NCBI GenBank assembly: GCA_964425215.1
Contig: CAYRLW010000034.1
Location: forward strand, 1 to 41,968
Origin: CAYRLW01 sp964425215
Lineage (GTDB): Bacteria > Spirochaetota > Spirochaetia > Treponematales > Breznakiellaceae
Direction of reading: 5' to 3'
Length of the DNA stretch: 41,968 bases
The notes below the pieces were generated by a model that made no database searches, was not told the DNA's origin, and worked only from the letters and a program-made list of their open reading frames with translations. Positions 16,576 through 25,667 of this stretch are shown piece after piece (the first letter of the stretch is position 1; each line of letters opens with the position of its first letter). Position numbers and translations under genes: made by a program.

Positions 16576-17847
16576 ATGAAACAAGTTCTGGTTATCGACG
16601 AATCGCCCCTGCTTCGGGAATATTTACGAACAAAACTTTCGGATAACGATCTTGAAGTCAGCGTTGCCGTAAACGGCTTGGATGGGATCGCCAAAATCCG
16701 CAATCTGTTACCCGACGTTATTATACTCGACTACCATCTTAGCCGTCAAAGCGCCTTGGACGTGTTAAAGGAAAAAAAGAAAAACCCCAACGCGGCGAAT
16801 ATTCCGGTCATTATTACGGCCCAAAAAATAGATCAAAAACGGATTATCGAGTTGGTCCAGTACAACGTAAAAAAAGTATTCACCAAACCCATCAAAATCG
16901 ACGCCCTCTTTTCTACCCTTTCGGAAATACTTGGGGTCACCTTCGACATAGATCAAACCCCCTGTATCATCGAAGCCCACGCGAACGACGATATCATTTT
17001 TATAGAAATAGCCCGGGGTCTTAATCGAGAAAAATTGGATCTGCTCCGATATAAGATCATCGAATTGATCAACCTGTACGAGATCCGTATTCCAAAACTG
17101 ATCGTTATGTTAAGCGACCTGACCCTTTCGTACGGGGACGGGCCGAACCTTCAAAAATTATTGGATACGGTCCTACAGGCTTCCCGGGTTAAACACCACT
17201 ACATCCGGGTCCTTACCAACGACCCCTTTGTACGAAAATTTATTACGGGCCGGAAGGATTACGCGGATATAGAAGTGACCGCCAATCTTCAGTTTGCCCT
17301 GGACGGTTTGCTTTCCGAGTTGGATCCCCGCATGGAATTTGGGGAGAAAAAAGCCCACATCATCGGCGATCGGGTGTTAGCGGCGGAAGAAAGCACCGAA
17401 TCAGAAACGGTCCAACTAAAATTTGACGGGGAACTGCAAAAACCCACCGCCGCTTTAGGAGAAATAAAGGAATACGTCAAAAATTTAAAAATCGCCATAG
17501 TGGACGACGATTTTGTCATTCAAGAACTGGTTCGAAATACCTTTGAGACCCTGGGAGCCCAGGTACGGATCTTCTCTGACGGGGAGGAGTACCTAAAAGT
17601 CGCGGGAACCGAAGAGCTGGATTTGGTGTTCCTGGATCTTATGATGCCTAAGGTCGATGGTTTTACGGTTTTACGGGAACTCCGGGCCCGGGATATGGAT
17701 CAAACGGTGATCGTCCTTTCGGCGGTGACCCAACGGGAAGCGGTGGTCAAGGCTTTTCAAGGGGGGATTAAAAGTTACCTGGTAAAACCCCTAAAGCCCC
17801 AGGATATTTTGAAAAAGACCATAGAAATTCTCAAACCGGACTTTTAG
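16576..17847 (+). CDS. Response regulator with two receiver domains
   Basis: A 423-residue protein with a receiver domain at each end. The first (residues 1-118) has Asp52 in IILDYHL as phosphoacceptor and Lys in FTKP. The second (about 308-423) has the acidic pair IVDDD, the phosphoacceptor in VFLDLMMP and YLVKPLKP. Between them (about 130-260) is a mixed alpha/beta region with IIFIEIARGLNREKLDLL and LIVMLSDLTLSYGD, which has the feel of a STAS-like domain; that is a guess. There is no DNA-binding or enzymatic output, so it probably works as a phosphorelay or adaptor protein. It is seven bases upstream of the hybrid kinase, a likely partner. Confidence 0.9.
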   Translation: MKQVLVIDESPLLREYLRTKLSDNDLEVSVAVNGLDGIAKIRNLLPDVIILDYHLSRQSALDVLKEKKKNPNAANIPVIITAQKIDQKRIIELVQYNVKKVFTKPIKIDALFSTLSEILGVTFDIDQTPCIIEAHANDDIIFIEIARGLNREKLDLLRYKIIELINLYEIRIPKLIVMLSDLTLSYGDGPNLQKLLDTVLQASRVKHHYIRVLTNDPFVRKFITGRKDYADIEVTANLQFALDGLLSELDPRMEFGEKKAHIIGDRVLAAEESTESETVQLKFDGELQKPTAALGEIKEYVKNLKIAIVDDDFVIQELVRNTFETLGAQVRIFSDGEEYLKVAGTEELDLVFLDLMMPKVDGFTVLRELRARDMDQTVIVLSAVTQREAVVKAFQGGIKSYLVKPLKPQDILKKTIEILKPDF

Positions 17848-17854
17848 GTACCCC

Positions 17855-20452
17855 ATGGAAAGAGAGCATGGAAACGGGACCCATAACCCGTACGAACGTC
17901 TTTTTTTTGATTCCAGCGTTCCGATGGCCTATTTGGATGAACAGGGTTTTGTGGTAGGGGCCAACGAGCAGTTCAAGCGGACCTTCGAATCCCTTTCGGG
18001 TAGAACCATCGAAACCCTGGACGAGGGTTTCCACGAATTTTTACGAACCCACGACGCCTACCGTTTTTCCTACTATTTTTCCCGACTATTGGCCCTTTCG
18101 ACCCCCTCGGTAAGTTTTGATACCCCCTTCCGAAACGCCAGCGGTTCCCCCCGTTGGTTGCGATTACGGGCCTGGGCTATCAAAGAAGACGAAACCGCGC
18201 CGCCGTCCTTACGGGGTCCCTTTGTGGGCCTCATCATTGAAGATAAAACCGAAGAACGGCAAGAAGGGAAACGTCTGCAGGAGGCTAAAGAGATTGCCGA
18301 ACGGGCCATGGAGACCAAAAGCCTCTTCTTGGCCAATATGAGCCATGAAATTCGAACCCCCATCCAGACGATTATCGGGATGACCGAGCTTATCCAAGAC
18401 ACCCCCCTTAACCGTGAACAGTCCGAATATATCCGGCAGGTTAAATTTTCCGCCGATGTCCTTCTTACCCTGATAAACGATATTTTAGACTATTCTAAAA
18501 TTGAAGCTAACCGGTTGGAACTGGAGCATATCGACGTGGATGTGGAGCAAACGGTTGAACAGGCGGTGGACATGATCTGTCTGGAGGCCCACAAAAAAGG
18601 ACTGGAAATTATTACGGATATTCCCCTGGACACGGCGATCCACATTAAAGGAGACCCGGGACGCCTGCGGCAAATTCTGATTAACCTGGTTAAAAACGCC
18701 GTAAAGTTTACCAAAGAAGGAAGCGTCACCGTTTCGGTCCGCCGATCTGTTTGGGAAAACAAAGAGGCGGTTACCATCGCCGTGGCCGATACGGGAATCG
18801 GGGTCCCCCCGGAAACCCGGCCCCATTTGTTTACCACCTTTTTTCAGGGCGACAATTCCACTACCCGCCGCTTTGGGGGGACGGGTTTGGGTTTGGCCAT
18901 CTCTCGACAGCTGGTTCAGATGATGAAGGGGGAGATAGGGATGGTCCCCAACGAAGGCGGCGGTTCCATATTTCGCTTTACTATTCCTATCGAAAAGTCC
19001 CAAGGTACGAGCCCCTCCCCCATTATCCCGGTTTCTGGGGAAGACCGCATCCTGGTGGTGGACGACCGGACTGAGAACCGGCGGATAGTAACGTCTTATC
19101 TCTCCGACATGGGGTACAAGGCCATAGAAGGGGCCCATAGCGGAGAGGACGCCTTGGAAAAATTAAAAAGTTCCGCCCAGGCCGGACGACCGTATACGAT
19201 ATGTTTCGTGGATATGATTATGCCGACCATGGACGGCTGGCGTTTAGCCGCGGAGATCAACGGGGATAAATCGATCAATTCAGTCCGGCTTATCCTTATG
19301 GTTCCCCAGGGGATGCTGGGGGCGGAAGCCAAAATGACCCTGCTACGGTGGTTTAACGCGTACATCAATAAACCGATCAAAAGAAAGGATCTATCGGAAG
19401 CCCTTTCCGCGGCCCTGGGGGCGGACATGGATTTGGGGGAGGCAAAGGAAGAGGGTTCCACAGATAGGCTTATCGGTCAGAAAGAGCCAGAAGAAAAGCT
19501 TCCAAGGACTCGAGCTCTTACCCAATCGGTACGGAAGATTCTGATAGTGGAAGATCATCCGGTTAACCAACAGCTTTTTTCAATGATCCTAGAAAAATTA
19601 GGGTACCTTTCGGAAATCGCCGACGATGGGATAGAAGCTTTAGAAAAGGCAGAGCGGACCCCCTTTTCCCTTATTTTTATGGATATCCAGATGCCCCGCA
19701 TGAACGGGTACGAAGCCACCGCAAAATTGCGCGAACGGGGTTTTCGGGGTCCCATCATAGCGGTTACCGCCAGCGCCCTTTCGGATGAACGGGAGCGGTG
19801 CAAAAAAGTTGGGATGGACGATGTGCTGGTTAAGCCCTTCAAACGTCCCGATATCGAGGCGATGCTCCAGAAATGGGAACGGGAGGTGGACGCGGTAGAA
19901 TCAATGAGCCAGGGGGAAGGGGTCGCGGAAACGGCGGAAGAGGAAAAAATAGAAGAATTGGAGGAGCTGGAAGAAGTAGAAGAACTAGAAGAGATAGAGG
20001 AAGCGGAACTCCCAGGGGAAACGAACGGGACGGGGAACACCGAGGAAAAGGGTAACGGGGTGGAGAATACGGAGGGATCGGATAGAACGGAGGAACCGCA
20101 GTACGTATTAGACGAAGCCAACCTGCTAGAGACGTTTTTCGGCAACCAAGAGGTGGTAAGCTCCTTGCTTGGCCGGTTTATAGAACGGACAGAGCGGGAA
20201 ATCGCTTTACTCCCCGATTTGATCAAAAAAGAAGATTGGGAAACCGCCCAACGGGAAGCCCATACGATCAAAGGGAGCGCCCTCAATTTATCCGCCCGAT
20301 ACTTGGGCACCACGGCGGCCCAACTGGAGCTGGCCATAAAGAACCGGGATGCCCAAGCCATAGCCGTAGCCCTGCCCCTTTTGGAACCGGCGTTTAAAAC
20401 GTTTCGCCAAGCGGCGGAAACGTTTATCCAATCAAGGACAAAGGGAGCCTAA
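17855..20452 (+). CDS. Hybrid sensor histidine kinase (PAS-HisKA-HATPase-REC-REC-Hpt)
   Basis: An 865-residue soluble hybrid kinase with no membrane segment. Order: a PAS-like domain (about 14-130), a short coiled coil, HisKA with His164 in NMSHEIRTP, and HATPase_c with N, G1 and G2 boxes (NLVKNAVKFT, DTGIGV, GGTGLGLAIS). Receiver 1 (VVDDRTENRR, phosphoacceptor in CFVDMIMP) and receiver 2 (IVEDHPVNQQ, MDIQMPRMNGYEA, VLVKPF) follow. Next is a glutamate-rich linker of about 65 residues, then an Hpt domain with the His in AHTIKGSALNL. It can run a full phosphorelay internally and probably exchanges phosphate with the double-receiver protein just upstream. Confidence 0.95.
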   Translation: MEREHGNGTHNPYERLFFDSSVPMAYLDEQGFVVGANEQFKRTFESLSGRTIETLDEGFHEFLRTHDAYRFSYYFSRLLALSTPSVSFDTPFRNASGSPRWLRLRAWAIKEDETAPPSLRGPFVGLIIEDKTEERQEGKRLQEAKEIAERAMETKSLFLANMSHEIRTPIQTIIGMTELIQDTPLNREQSEYIRQVKFSADVLLTLINDILDYSKIEANRLELEHIDVDVEQTVEQAVDMICLEAHKKGLEIITDIPLDTAIHIKGDPGRLRQILINLVKNAVKFTKEGSVTVSVRRSVWENKEAVTIAVADTGIGVPPETRPHLFTTFFQGDNSTTRRFGGTGLGLAISRQLVQMMKGEIGMVPNEGGGSIFRFTIPIEKSQGTSPSPIIPVSGEDRILVVDDRTENRRIVTSYLSDMGYKAIEGAHSGEDALEKLKSSAQAGRPYTICFVDMIMPTMDGWRLAAEINGDKSINSVRLILMVPQGMLGAEAKMTLLRWFNAYINKPIKRKDLSEALSAALGADMDLGEAKEEGSTDRLIGQKEPEEKLPRTRALTQSVRKILIVEDHPVNQQLFSMILEKLGYLSEIADDGIEALEKAERTPFSLIFMDIQMPRMNGYEATAKLRERGFRGPIIAVTASALSDERERCKKVGMDDVLVKPFKRPDIEAMLQKWEREVDAVESMSQGEGVAETAEEEKIEELEELEEVEELEEIEEAELPGETNGTGNTEEKGNGVENTEGSDRTEEPQYVLDEANLLETFFGNQEVVSSLLGRFIERTEREIALLPDLIKKEDWETAQREAHTIKGSALNLSARYLGTTAAQLELAIKNRDAQAIAVALPLLEPAFKTFRQAAETFIQSRTKGA

Positions 20453-20470
20453 ATAGGCCATACGAGAACC

Positions 20471-21337
20471 ATGAAATATTCCTGTTTACACACCCATACG
20501 AACTTTTGCGACGGGAAGGATTCGGTCGAAGCCATGTGTCAGTACGCTTGGGAAAGGGGTTTTGTTTCCCTGGGCTTTAGCGCCCACGCCCCTTTACCCG
20601 CCGATTTTGGCCCCGAAACGGATTGGCACCTGCATCGGGACCGGTTAACCGCGTACGTGGACGCGGTCCAATCCGCCAAACAGCGCTGGCAAGGAAAACT
20701 CCCGGTGTTTTTAGGCCTGGAGGTGGATTACATCCGGGACGTTTGCGGCCCCTCGGACGGCAGGTTTGCCAACCTGGGTTTGGACTACCTTATCGGCTCG
20801 GTTCACTACCTGATACCGGATCGGCTCAAGCCCTTTACGGTGGATGGGTCTTTGGAAGAATTGATCCATGGAATCGATGGGGGCTATGGAGGTTCCGTCA
20901 GCCGGATGGTGGAGGCCTTTTGGACCGCGGTGGAAGAGATGGTAGAACTCCAGGGCTTTGATATCCTGGGACATCTGGATCTGATCAAAAAAAACAACCG
21001 GGACCAGGCCCTCTTCTCTCCCGACCAGGGGTTCTATACGGAGGGGGCAGATAGGGTTATCCAAAGCATCGACGGGAAAACGATGGTGGTGGAGGTGAAT
21101 ACCGGGGGTATGAACCGAGGAACGGTGGCCGAACCCTATCCAGCGGTGGACCTTATCAAGAAATTACGAAGCCGTTCTATCCCCATGATGATCAACGCGG
21201 ACGCCCATCGGACGGAACATTTGGGGGGCCACTACGAAGAAGCTCGTGCCGCCCTTTTACGGGGCGGATATGAAGCCATAGTTTTATTCGGGGGAAAAGA
21301 AGGGGGCCTCCCCCGTTGGGAAGAAGAGCCCCTTTAA
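20471..21337 (+). CDS. PHP-domain phosphatase, histidinol-phosphatase (HisJ-type) family
   Basis: A 288-residue PHP metallohydrolase. It begins with the metal-binding CLHTHTNFCDGKDSVEAM and has GFSAHAPLP near residue 36, the EVDYI motif near residue 92, IGSVHYL near residue 116, DILGHLDLI near residue 160 and NADAHRTEHLG near the C-terminus. These are the ordered metal ligands of the HisJ/YtvP family that dephosphorylates histidinol phosphate. No other histidine-biosynthesis gene is nearby, so other phosphoesters remain possible. The gene follows the hybrid kinase by 18 bp. Confidence 0.88.
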   Translation: MKYSCLHTHTNFCDGKDSVEAMCQYAWERGFVSLGFSAHAPLPADFGPETDWHLHRDRLTAYVDAVQSAKQRWQGKLPVFLGLEVDYIRDVCGPSDGRFANLGLDYLIGSVHYLIPDRLKPFTVDGSLEELIHGIDGGYGGSVSRMVEAFWTAVEEMVELQGFDILGHLDLIKKNNRDQALFSPDQGFYTEGADRVIQSIDGKTMVVEVNTGGMNRGTVAEPYPAVDLIKKLRSRSIPMMINADAHRTEHLGGHYEEARAALLRGGYEAIVLFGGKEGGLPRWEEEPL

Positions 21338-21358
21338 AAGCCAATTGGATTGGAGGAC

Positions 21359-21400
21359 TTTAAGGCCCCATGGGCCCAAAGATGCCCTATGGGCCTTAAA
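21359..21400. terminator. Bidirectional terminator-like hairpin
   Basis: TTTAAGGCCC (21359-21368) and GGGCCTTAAA (21391-21400) pair perfectly. An inner GGGC (21372-21375) and GCCC (21384-21387) extend the stem across a small bulge, with an 8-nt loop. A short A/T run flanks each side. It separates the convergent PHP phosphatase and DksA-type genes and can serve both. Confidence 0.75.
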
Positions 21401-21420
21401 AATCCCGATACACTCGGTCG

Positions 21421-21777
21421 TTAGCGGTTTCGGCGCTCTTCTTCGCTTTTACATTCTATACACATAAGCGCGTAGGGAATCGCCTCCAGCCGATCCTGGG
21501 GAATTTTCTTGCCGCACTTTACGCAGAGGCCGTATTTTCCCTGTTGAATCCGGGTCAACGCGGAATCGATCAGTTTAAGGCGTTTTAAATCCTGAGAACC
21601 GATGGCTTCGATCATTTTTCGATCTATATCATCGGAAGCGATATCCGCAAAATCCTTTGGGTCCATGCCCTCCACAATTTCCTTAAAATCCGCGTTTCCC
21701 GCTACCAAATTGGTAATAATCTCCGTCTTAAGATCGATCAAGGATTGTTTCATCCGTTCAGTGAACTCTTGATCCAT
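21421..21777 (-). CDS. TraR/DksA family zinc-finger protein
   Basis: A 118-residue DksA/TraR-type protein. An N-terminal helical hairpin is followed by a C4 zinc finger, CVKCGKKIP and CIECKSEE, in CxxC-N17-CxxC form. Family members bind the RNA polymerase secondary channel and modulate rRNA and stress promoters with ppGpp. The ATG at 21777 has a purine-rich AGGGGG a few bases upstream; an earlier TTG lies inside a TTGACA-like box. It lacks a clear DxxDxA coiled-coil tip, so it may be a DksA relative rather than DksA proper. Divergent from infA. Confidence 0.88.
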   Translation of the reverse strand: MDQEFTERMKQSLIDLKTEIITNLVAGNADFKEIVEGMDPKDFADIASDDIDRKMIEAIGSQDLKRLKLIDSALTRIQQGKYGLCVKCGKKIPQDRLEAIPYALMCIECKSEEERRNR

Positions 21778-21861
21778 GCCGGTCCCCCTTTTTCTAAGTC
21801 CGCGTACATTGCCGTACTCTTGCGGTTTTGTCAACCGGCTTTTGAAAAATGTTTCCTATGG

Positions 21862-21889
21862 TTGACAAAGCCAGTCGATTGCCTATAGC
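21862..21889 (+). promoter_or_regulatory. Candidate sigma-70 promoter for infA
   Basis: TTGACA (21862-21867) and TATAGC (21884-21889) are separated by 16 bp, about 85 bp upstream of the infA start. A second TTGACA on the minus strand (21829-21834) faces dksA, but its -10 is weak. Confidence 0.5.
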
Positions 21890-21974
21890 ATTATACGAAC
21901 GTACCCGATTAAATGCAAATTTACGTTCGGTTTCCCAAAAAAGGAACCTAATTTATCACTGCCAAGGAGTAGCC

Positions 21975-22199
21975 GTGGCTAAAGAAGAAGCGATAGAAGT
22001 GGAGGGCGTAGTCCGAGAAGCCCTTCCTAACACCATGTTCCGGGTCGAATTGGACAACCAAAACGGCCACCTTATTTTAGCCCATCTTTCCGGTAAAATG
22101 CGAAAGCACTATATCCGTATTGTACCCGGCGATCGAGTTCGAATAGCCCTTTCTCCCTACGACCTAAGCCGCGGCCGTATTATTTATCGGGAACGGTGA
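21975..22199 (+). CDS. infA: Translation initiation factor IF-1
   Basis: A 74-residue S1/OB-fold factor that binds the 30S A site during initiation. The sequence AKEEAIEVEGVVREALPNTM, then FRVELDNQNGH, HLSGKMRKHYIRI and PGDRVRIALSPYDL is canonical. The start is the GTG at 21975: AAGGAG lies five bases upstream and the next codons give AKEEAIEVEG, matching family length. A longer frame from 21849 has no ribosome site. It stands apart from ribosomal-protein genes, and its last 16 bp overlap the convergent Smr gene. Confidence 0.95.
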   Translation: MAKEEAIEVEGVVREALPNTMFRVELDNQNGHLILAHLSGKMRKHYIRIVPGDRVRIALSPYDLSRGRIIYRER

Positions 22200-22708
22200 A
22201 AATCCCTGTCCTTTACACTCTTTAGAAGAACCCAGGTAGCTCCCGAACCTCCCTCCGCCACAAAAGCGGTACCGCTTTGTCCCGCGTAGGGGCATCGTTC
22301 AATAAATTCCCGGGTAGTGCGCTGTAAAACCGCTTCGCCCTCCGAATGGTTCCCCTTTCCGTGGATAACTAAAACCTTTTCCGCTCCCTGGGATTTGCTT
22401 TGAGAAAAAAAAGTTTCCAGCTGATTCCACGCTTCCTCCCGGGTAAGGCCGTGTAAATCCACCACCGCGTCGGGCCGCTTTCTTAAAAGAAACCGCCTCC
22501 GTTCTGCGGCGGAAATCCTATCCTCTTCCATTTCCGCGTCCTTGTCCGCGACTCCGTTAACCCGAATCCACGCGGTCAGGGGATCGACCCGCTTTTCTTC
22601 CTTTGGTTTGACCTCCGGAATCTTTTCTTCTCCACCGGAATCGAGACGCTTCTTCGGTTTTTCCTTAGACTGTCGATCCCACTGGTCGAGTATTTGACCA
22701 AAATCCAT
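22184..22708 (-). CDS. Smr-domain protein
   Basis: A protein of about 174 residues with a C-terminal Smr domain: VDLHGLTREEAWNQLETFF, VLVIHGKGNHSEG and GATWVLLK are the conserved segments. Stand-alone Smr proteins are nicking endonucleases or RNA-cleaving proteins related to the MutS2 tail. The N-terminal 90 residues are charged and probably disordered. The ATG at 22708 is preferred because GGAG is nearby; an ATG at 22717 is too close to its GAGG. It follows the Bat cluster's last gene with a stop/start overlap region, so it is probably the operon's final gene. Confidence 0.88.
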   Translation of the reverse strand: MDFGQILDQWDRQSKEKPKKRLDSGGEEKIPEVKPKEEKRVDPLTAWIRVNGVADKDAEMEEDRISAAERRRFLLRKRPDAVVDLHGLTREEAWNQLETFFSQSKSQGAEKVLVIHGKGNHSEGEAVLQRTTREFIERCPYAGQSGTAFVAEGGSGATWVLLKSVKDRDFHRSR

Positions 22709-22719
22709 CGTCTCCATCC

Positions 22720-23276
22720 TCAATACCGTATAAGTCGGTCAAAAGGAACCCAGCCAGCTCCTCCATCGCGGTTTTCCACGTAGGCCCACGGTACAGCGCT
22801 GGAAAGAATCCGAACCACCGTACCATCCATAAAACGGGCGCTAGGAACGCTGTTTTTATCGGGAACCCGGTAGGCTACGGTAGATCGGGTCAAAGCGCTG
22901 ACACCGCCCCTCTCAAAGCCCAAAACGGGGATCCTTTGAACGGCCCAATAGGCGAAAACAAGGAAAGCCAGGGCAAAAAAGAAAACCGCTACCATATAAC
23001 CGTAAGAATTGGAAAAGGTTACACCGTTTATATCCCTTCTTTTTCTTTTGCCGAGCAGAAGGACAAGAACACGTATCGTGGCCAAAACGAAACTTCCTCC
23101 CCCCAGGGGAATTAAAAGGCCCAGGGGAATCCAGCTCTCATTCTCCGTGGCCCCCAAGCCCAGAGCCCGTTCTATGGCTTCCCGTTGAGCTCGAAGGAAC
23201 GGGCCCACCACCCGATCCCGTTCCGCCCTGCGGACCCAAGCGAGGGCTCCCACGGGATCCCCCGATTTCCAAATCT
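22720..23276 (-). CDS. BatE-like protein, C-terminal part (5' end in gap)
   Basis: About 185 residues are visible, entering from the N-run. First comes a TPR-like helical piece (GDPVGALAWVRRAERDRV). Two membrane segments follow, about ESWIPLGLLIPLGGGSFVLA and YGYMVAVFFFALAFLVFAYW. The end is a bacterial SH3-like domain (VRILSSAVPWAYVENRDG, GWVPFDRLIRY). TPR, two helices and an SH3 tail is the BatE layout of Bacteroidetes and Leptospira. It could instead be the tail of batD if the gap is short. The stop lies 12 bp before the preferred smr start. Confidence 0.7.
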
Positions 23277-23376
23277 NNNNNNNNNNNNNNNNNNNNNNNN
23301 NNNNNNNNNNNNNNNNNNNNNNNNNNNNNNNNNNNNNNNNNNNNNNNNNNNNNNNNNNNNNNNNNNNNNNNNNNNN
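23277..23376. other. Assembly gap (100 N) inside the Bat cluster
   Basis: Exactly 100 N, the conventional placeholder for a gap of unknown size. It hides the end of batD and probably the start of the batE-like gene, so continuous translations across it are not real. Confidence 0.97.
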
Positions 23377-24097
23377 CACCGGCTAGGCTCACCTTGAGGG
23401 ATTCGAGTTTTATAGGCTTGGAATTAAGGGGTATAATTCTAAAGCAAAGAACCTCCGTTCCCTTTTCGCTGTAATTTTTTGCGCTCACGTATTCCATCAA
23501 GGCGTTTTCGGGAACCGCATACTCTGGTTTTCCAAGGCTCTTTCTCTCCGAGGCGGAAAGGTTTTCAACGGCCAGGTAAACATCCGAAGGACGGGCAACC
23601 TGAAGAGTCTTGGGGAAAGAGAGCCATCGGAGTTGGGCTTTTATCCCCCGAGGGGTTTCAGATGGGGCGGGACTAACGGTTACCTCCACAGTGGGGGTAA
23701 ACGTTTCCTTACCCCCCGCGGAAACTTTAAAAGGGCCCAGGGTAAAGGTACCCGCTTCCTGGGGTATCAACAGGTACTCCACCGCGGTCCAGGTAGTTTC
23801 GTTCCCCCCCGAATCGCCAACCAACCGGGGAGCCGTTCGTAATCGCTCCAAAGCGAAAGCCTTAGGAAGGTTCTGACTTTCCACGCTTACCCCCTGGGGC
23901 TCGGGAAAGTCCACCAAGACCGTTAGGGTCCAGGGATTGCCTTGAATGGGAGTATCGGCGGAGGTTTCCACGAGGACGGTCAAGGGTTCCCCGTTCCCCG
24001 AAAGGGCCCCTAGGGCCGGAGGTATTAGAAAAAAGGACAGGACTGTCAATAATCGACAGAATTGGAGGAAGGCTCCGATTGGGAACGGCTTTTCCAT
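23377..24097 (-). CDS. batD: BatD-like protein, N-terminal part (3' end in gap)
   Basis: About 240 residues are visible before the gap. A signal peptide (QFCRLLTVLSFFLIPPALGA) is followed by immunoglobulin-like beta segments. Conserved oxygen-tolerance-protein strings are VETSADTPIQGNPWTLTVLV near residue 40 and YLLIPQEAGTFTLGPFKV near residue 108, which match BatD. The ATG at 24097 has AAGGAGA upstream, and the gene overlaps the end of batC by 52 bp. BatD is a periplasmic, membrane-anchored member of the Bat complex; its C-terminal membrane anchor is not visible. Confidence 0.8.
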
Positions 24098-24669
24098 CTA
24101 TCACTCTCCTTTTCCCGAATATAATCAAAAAGGGTTTTCGCGGCCCCCGATTCCTGGCGCCCTTCAAAGGGCGCCGATTGGGCCGAAGGAGCGGCCTTCC
24201 TGGCAAGGTACAATAAACTCAACTCCAGGTTTCGCTTGGCACCCCGCCGTTCCCCATCCACTTCTAAGGCCGAACGGAAGCCCTGGGCCGCCCCTTCGTA
24301 ATCCTCCCCCTGAAAGAGAGCCAGGGCTCTGTTGTACCGGATCCGGTACAGAAGCTCCTTTATGGAACCGGAAAAACGGGAGGCTCCTTGGGCCTTCAGA
24401 ACTTCTTCAGCTTCGGCAAAACGATCCAAGGCCGATGGAAGTTCCCCCAGGGCCAGGTATACGGACCCCAATCCGTAGTTCCCGTAGGGAACCATTTCTT
24501 TGTAGCCCGTGGCCCGCAGATACTCCGCAATGGCTTCGGTGTATCGCCCCTGCTGAAACGCCATATTCCCCGTCAAAATGGCCAACCTCCCTGGAACGGA
24601 GCTTTCGCAGGAAACGAGCAGAGGGAAGATCAGCAAAACTGTCGATAAAAAAAGGGGCCCCCGTTTCAT
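24046..24669 (-). CDS. batC: BatC-like TPR lipoprotein
   Basis: A 207-residue protein with a lipoprotein signal, KRGPLFLSTVLLIFPLLVSC, ending in a lipobox Cys. Three to four TPR units follow (LTGNMAFQQGRYTEAIAEYL, YGLGSVYLALGELPSALDRF, NRALALFQGEDYEGAAQGFR), then a Ser/Ala-rich tail. This fits BatC, the TPR subunit of the Bat system. It starts with an ATGA overlap with batB and its own 3' end runs 52 bp into batD, so expression is coupled on both sides. Confidence 0.8.
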   Translation of the reverse strand: MKRGPLFLSTVLLIFPLLVSCESSVPGRLAILTGNMAFQQGRYTEAIAEYLRATGYKEMVPYGNYGLGSVYLALGELPSALDRFAEAEEVLKAQGASRFSGSIKELLYRIRYNRALALFQGEDYEGAAQGFRSALEVDGERRGAKRNLELSLLYLARKAAPSAQSAPFEGRQESGAAKTLFDYIREKESDRWKSRSQSEPSSNSVDY

Positions 24670-25667
24670 CGTTTTTTACCTCCCCTCTGTTCCAACCATT
24701 TTGAAAGGCCAAAAGCGATGAGGGCGATCACCAAAAAAGCGGAACGGTGGGAAAGACTTTCCTTTCGGTATCCGTTTTTAACGGTAGAAAGGCGTATGGA
24801 ATTAAGGTACCCCACTATCCGGTCCACCGCGTCCCGCTCTTGACCATCCACGTAGATCCCCCCCGTCCCTAAAGCGGTTACGGTCAGGGCCTGGGGACGC
24901 AGTTGGCTTACCACGGGGCTTCCGTCGGCCCGTTGCAGGGGGACCGAAGAACCGGGGGTCTGCGGGACGGGCATGCCCTCGGTGGTGCCGACGCCTACGG
25001 CCACCACTCCTATATCCTTTGCCTTCAAACGCTCCACCGCGGAGTTCATGGACCCCGAAAGGGCTTCCCCGTCGGAAAACAGAAGGATCCGCCGTTGGGC
25101 GGCGCTGTTTCCGCTAAAAGCCGAAAGCGCGGTATCTAAAAGCCGTTCCAAGTTGGTTCCCGGGCTACTGAGACTACGGGAAGAGAGAACCCTGAAAAGG
25201 CTTTTAAGACTTTCTTCATCGTCGGTCAAAGGGATGGCCACAATTCCATCCCCCTTACCCAGAACGACCGCGTAACGATTTCCCGGCGCGGCTTCCACGG
25301 TTCTTTGGGCAATTTCTAAGGCCCGGCCCAATCGGGACGGGGCCACATCCCGGACATCCATACTCCTGGATATATCCAGCGCGATGACCACGTCCAAACC
25401 CTGCCGGTATTCGCTAACCAAGCGGAAACCCCAGCGGGGTTCTGCCAAAGCCACAACCAGGGACGAATAACAGAGCATAAAAAAGAGGGTACTCAGAACA
25501 TACCGACGGCGCAGATCCTGGAAGGGCCCCTGCTTCTGGGATCCCCCGGAGGAAGCAAAAAGGCCCTGAAGAGACTCGCCCCGGTGGACGTACTGATAGA
25601 CGGCCAAGCCTATCCAGGGGATCAAAAGAAAAAGGGCGTATAAAAATCGGCCTTCCCCAAAACTCAT
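24666..25667 (-). CDS. batB: BatB-like vWA-domain membrane protein
   Basis: A 333-residue protein. Two N-terminal membrane helices (FLYALFLLIPWIGLAVY and VLSTLFFMLCYSSLVVALA) precede a von Willebrand A domain (about residues 85-285). The MIDAS motif is DVVIALDISRSMDV, that is DxSxS intact, with later metal ligands around SSPGTNLERLL and LLFSDGEALSG. A C-terminal helix (SAFLVIALIAFGLSKWL) ends the protein. It overlaps batA and batC by four bases each (ATGA). The vWA probably faces the periplasm. Confidence 0.88.
   Translation of the reverse strand: MSFGEGRFLYALFLLIPWIGLAVYQYVHRGESLQGLFASSGGSQKQGPFQDLRRRYVLSTLFFMLCYSSLVVALAEPRWGFRLVSEYRQGLDVVIALDISRSMDVRDVAPSRLGRALEIAQRTVEAAPGNRYAVVLGKGDGIVAIPLTDDEESLKSLFRVLSSRSLSSPGTNLERLLDTALSAFSGNSAAQRRILLFSDGEALSGSMNSAVERLKAKDIGVVAVGVGTTEGMPVPQTPGSSVPLQRADGSPVVSQLRPQALTVTALGTGGIYVDGQERDAVDRIVGYLNSIRLSTVKNGYRKESLSHRSAFLVIALIAFGLSKWLEQRGGKKR

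Noticed and set aside
19900..20100. Glutamate-rich low-complexity stretch as a frameshift or assembly error in the hybrid kinase
   Set aside because: The frame continues cleanly into a well-formed Hpt domain, so it is an ordinary charged linker.
22720..24097. Reading batD and the batE-like part as one protein
   Set aside because: The two visible parts are in different frames relative to the placeholder gap and resemble different families; a single long protein is possible but not supported.
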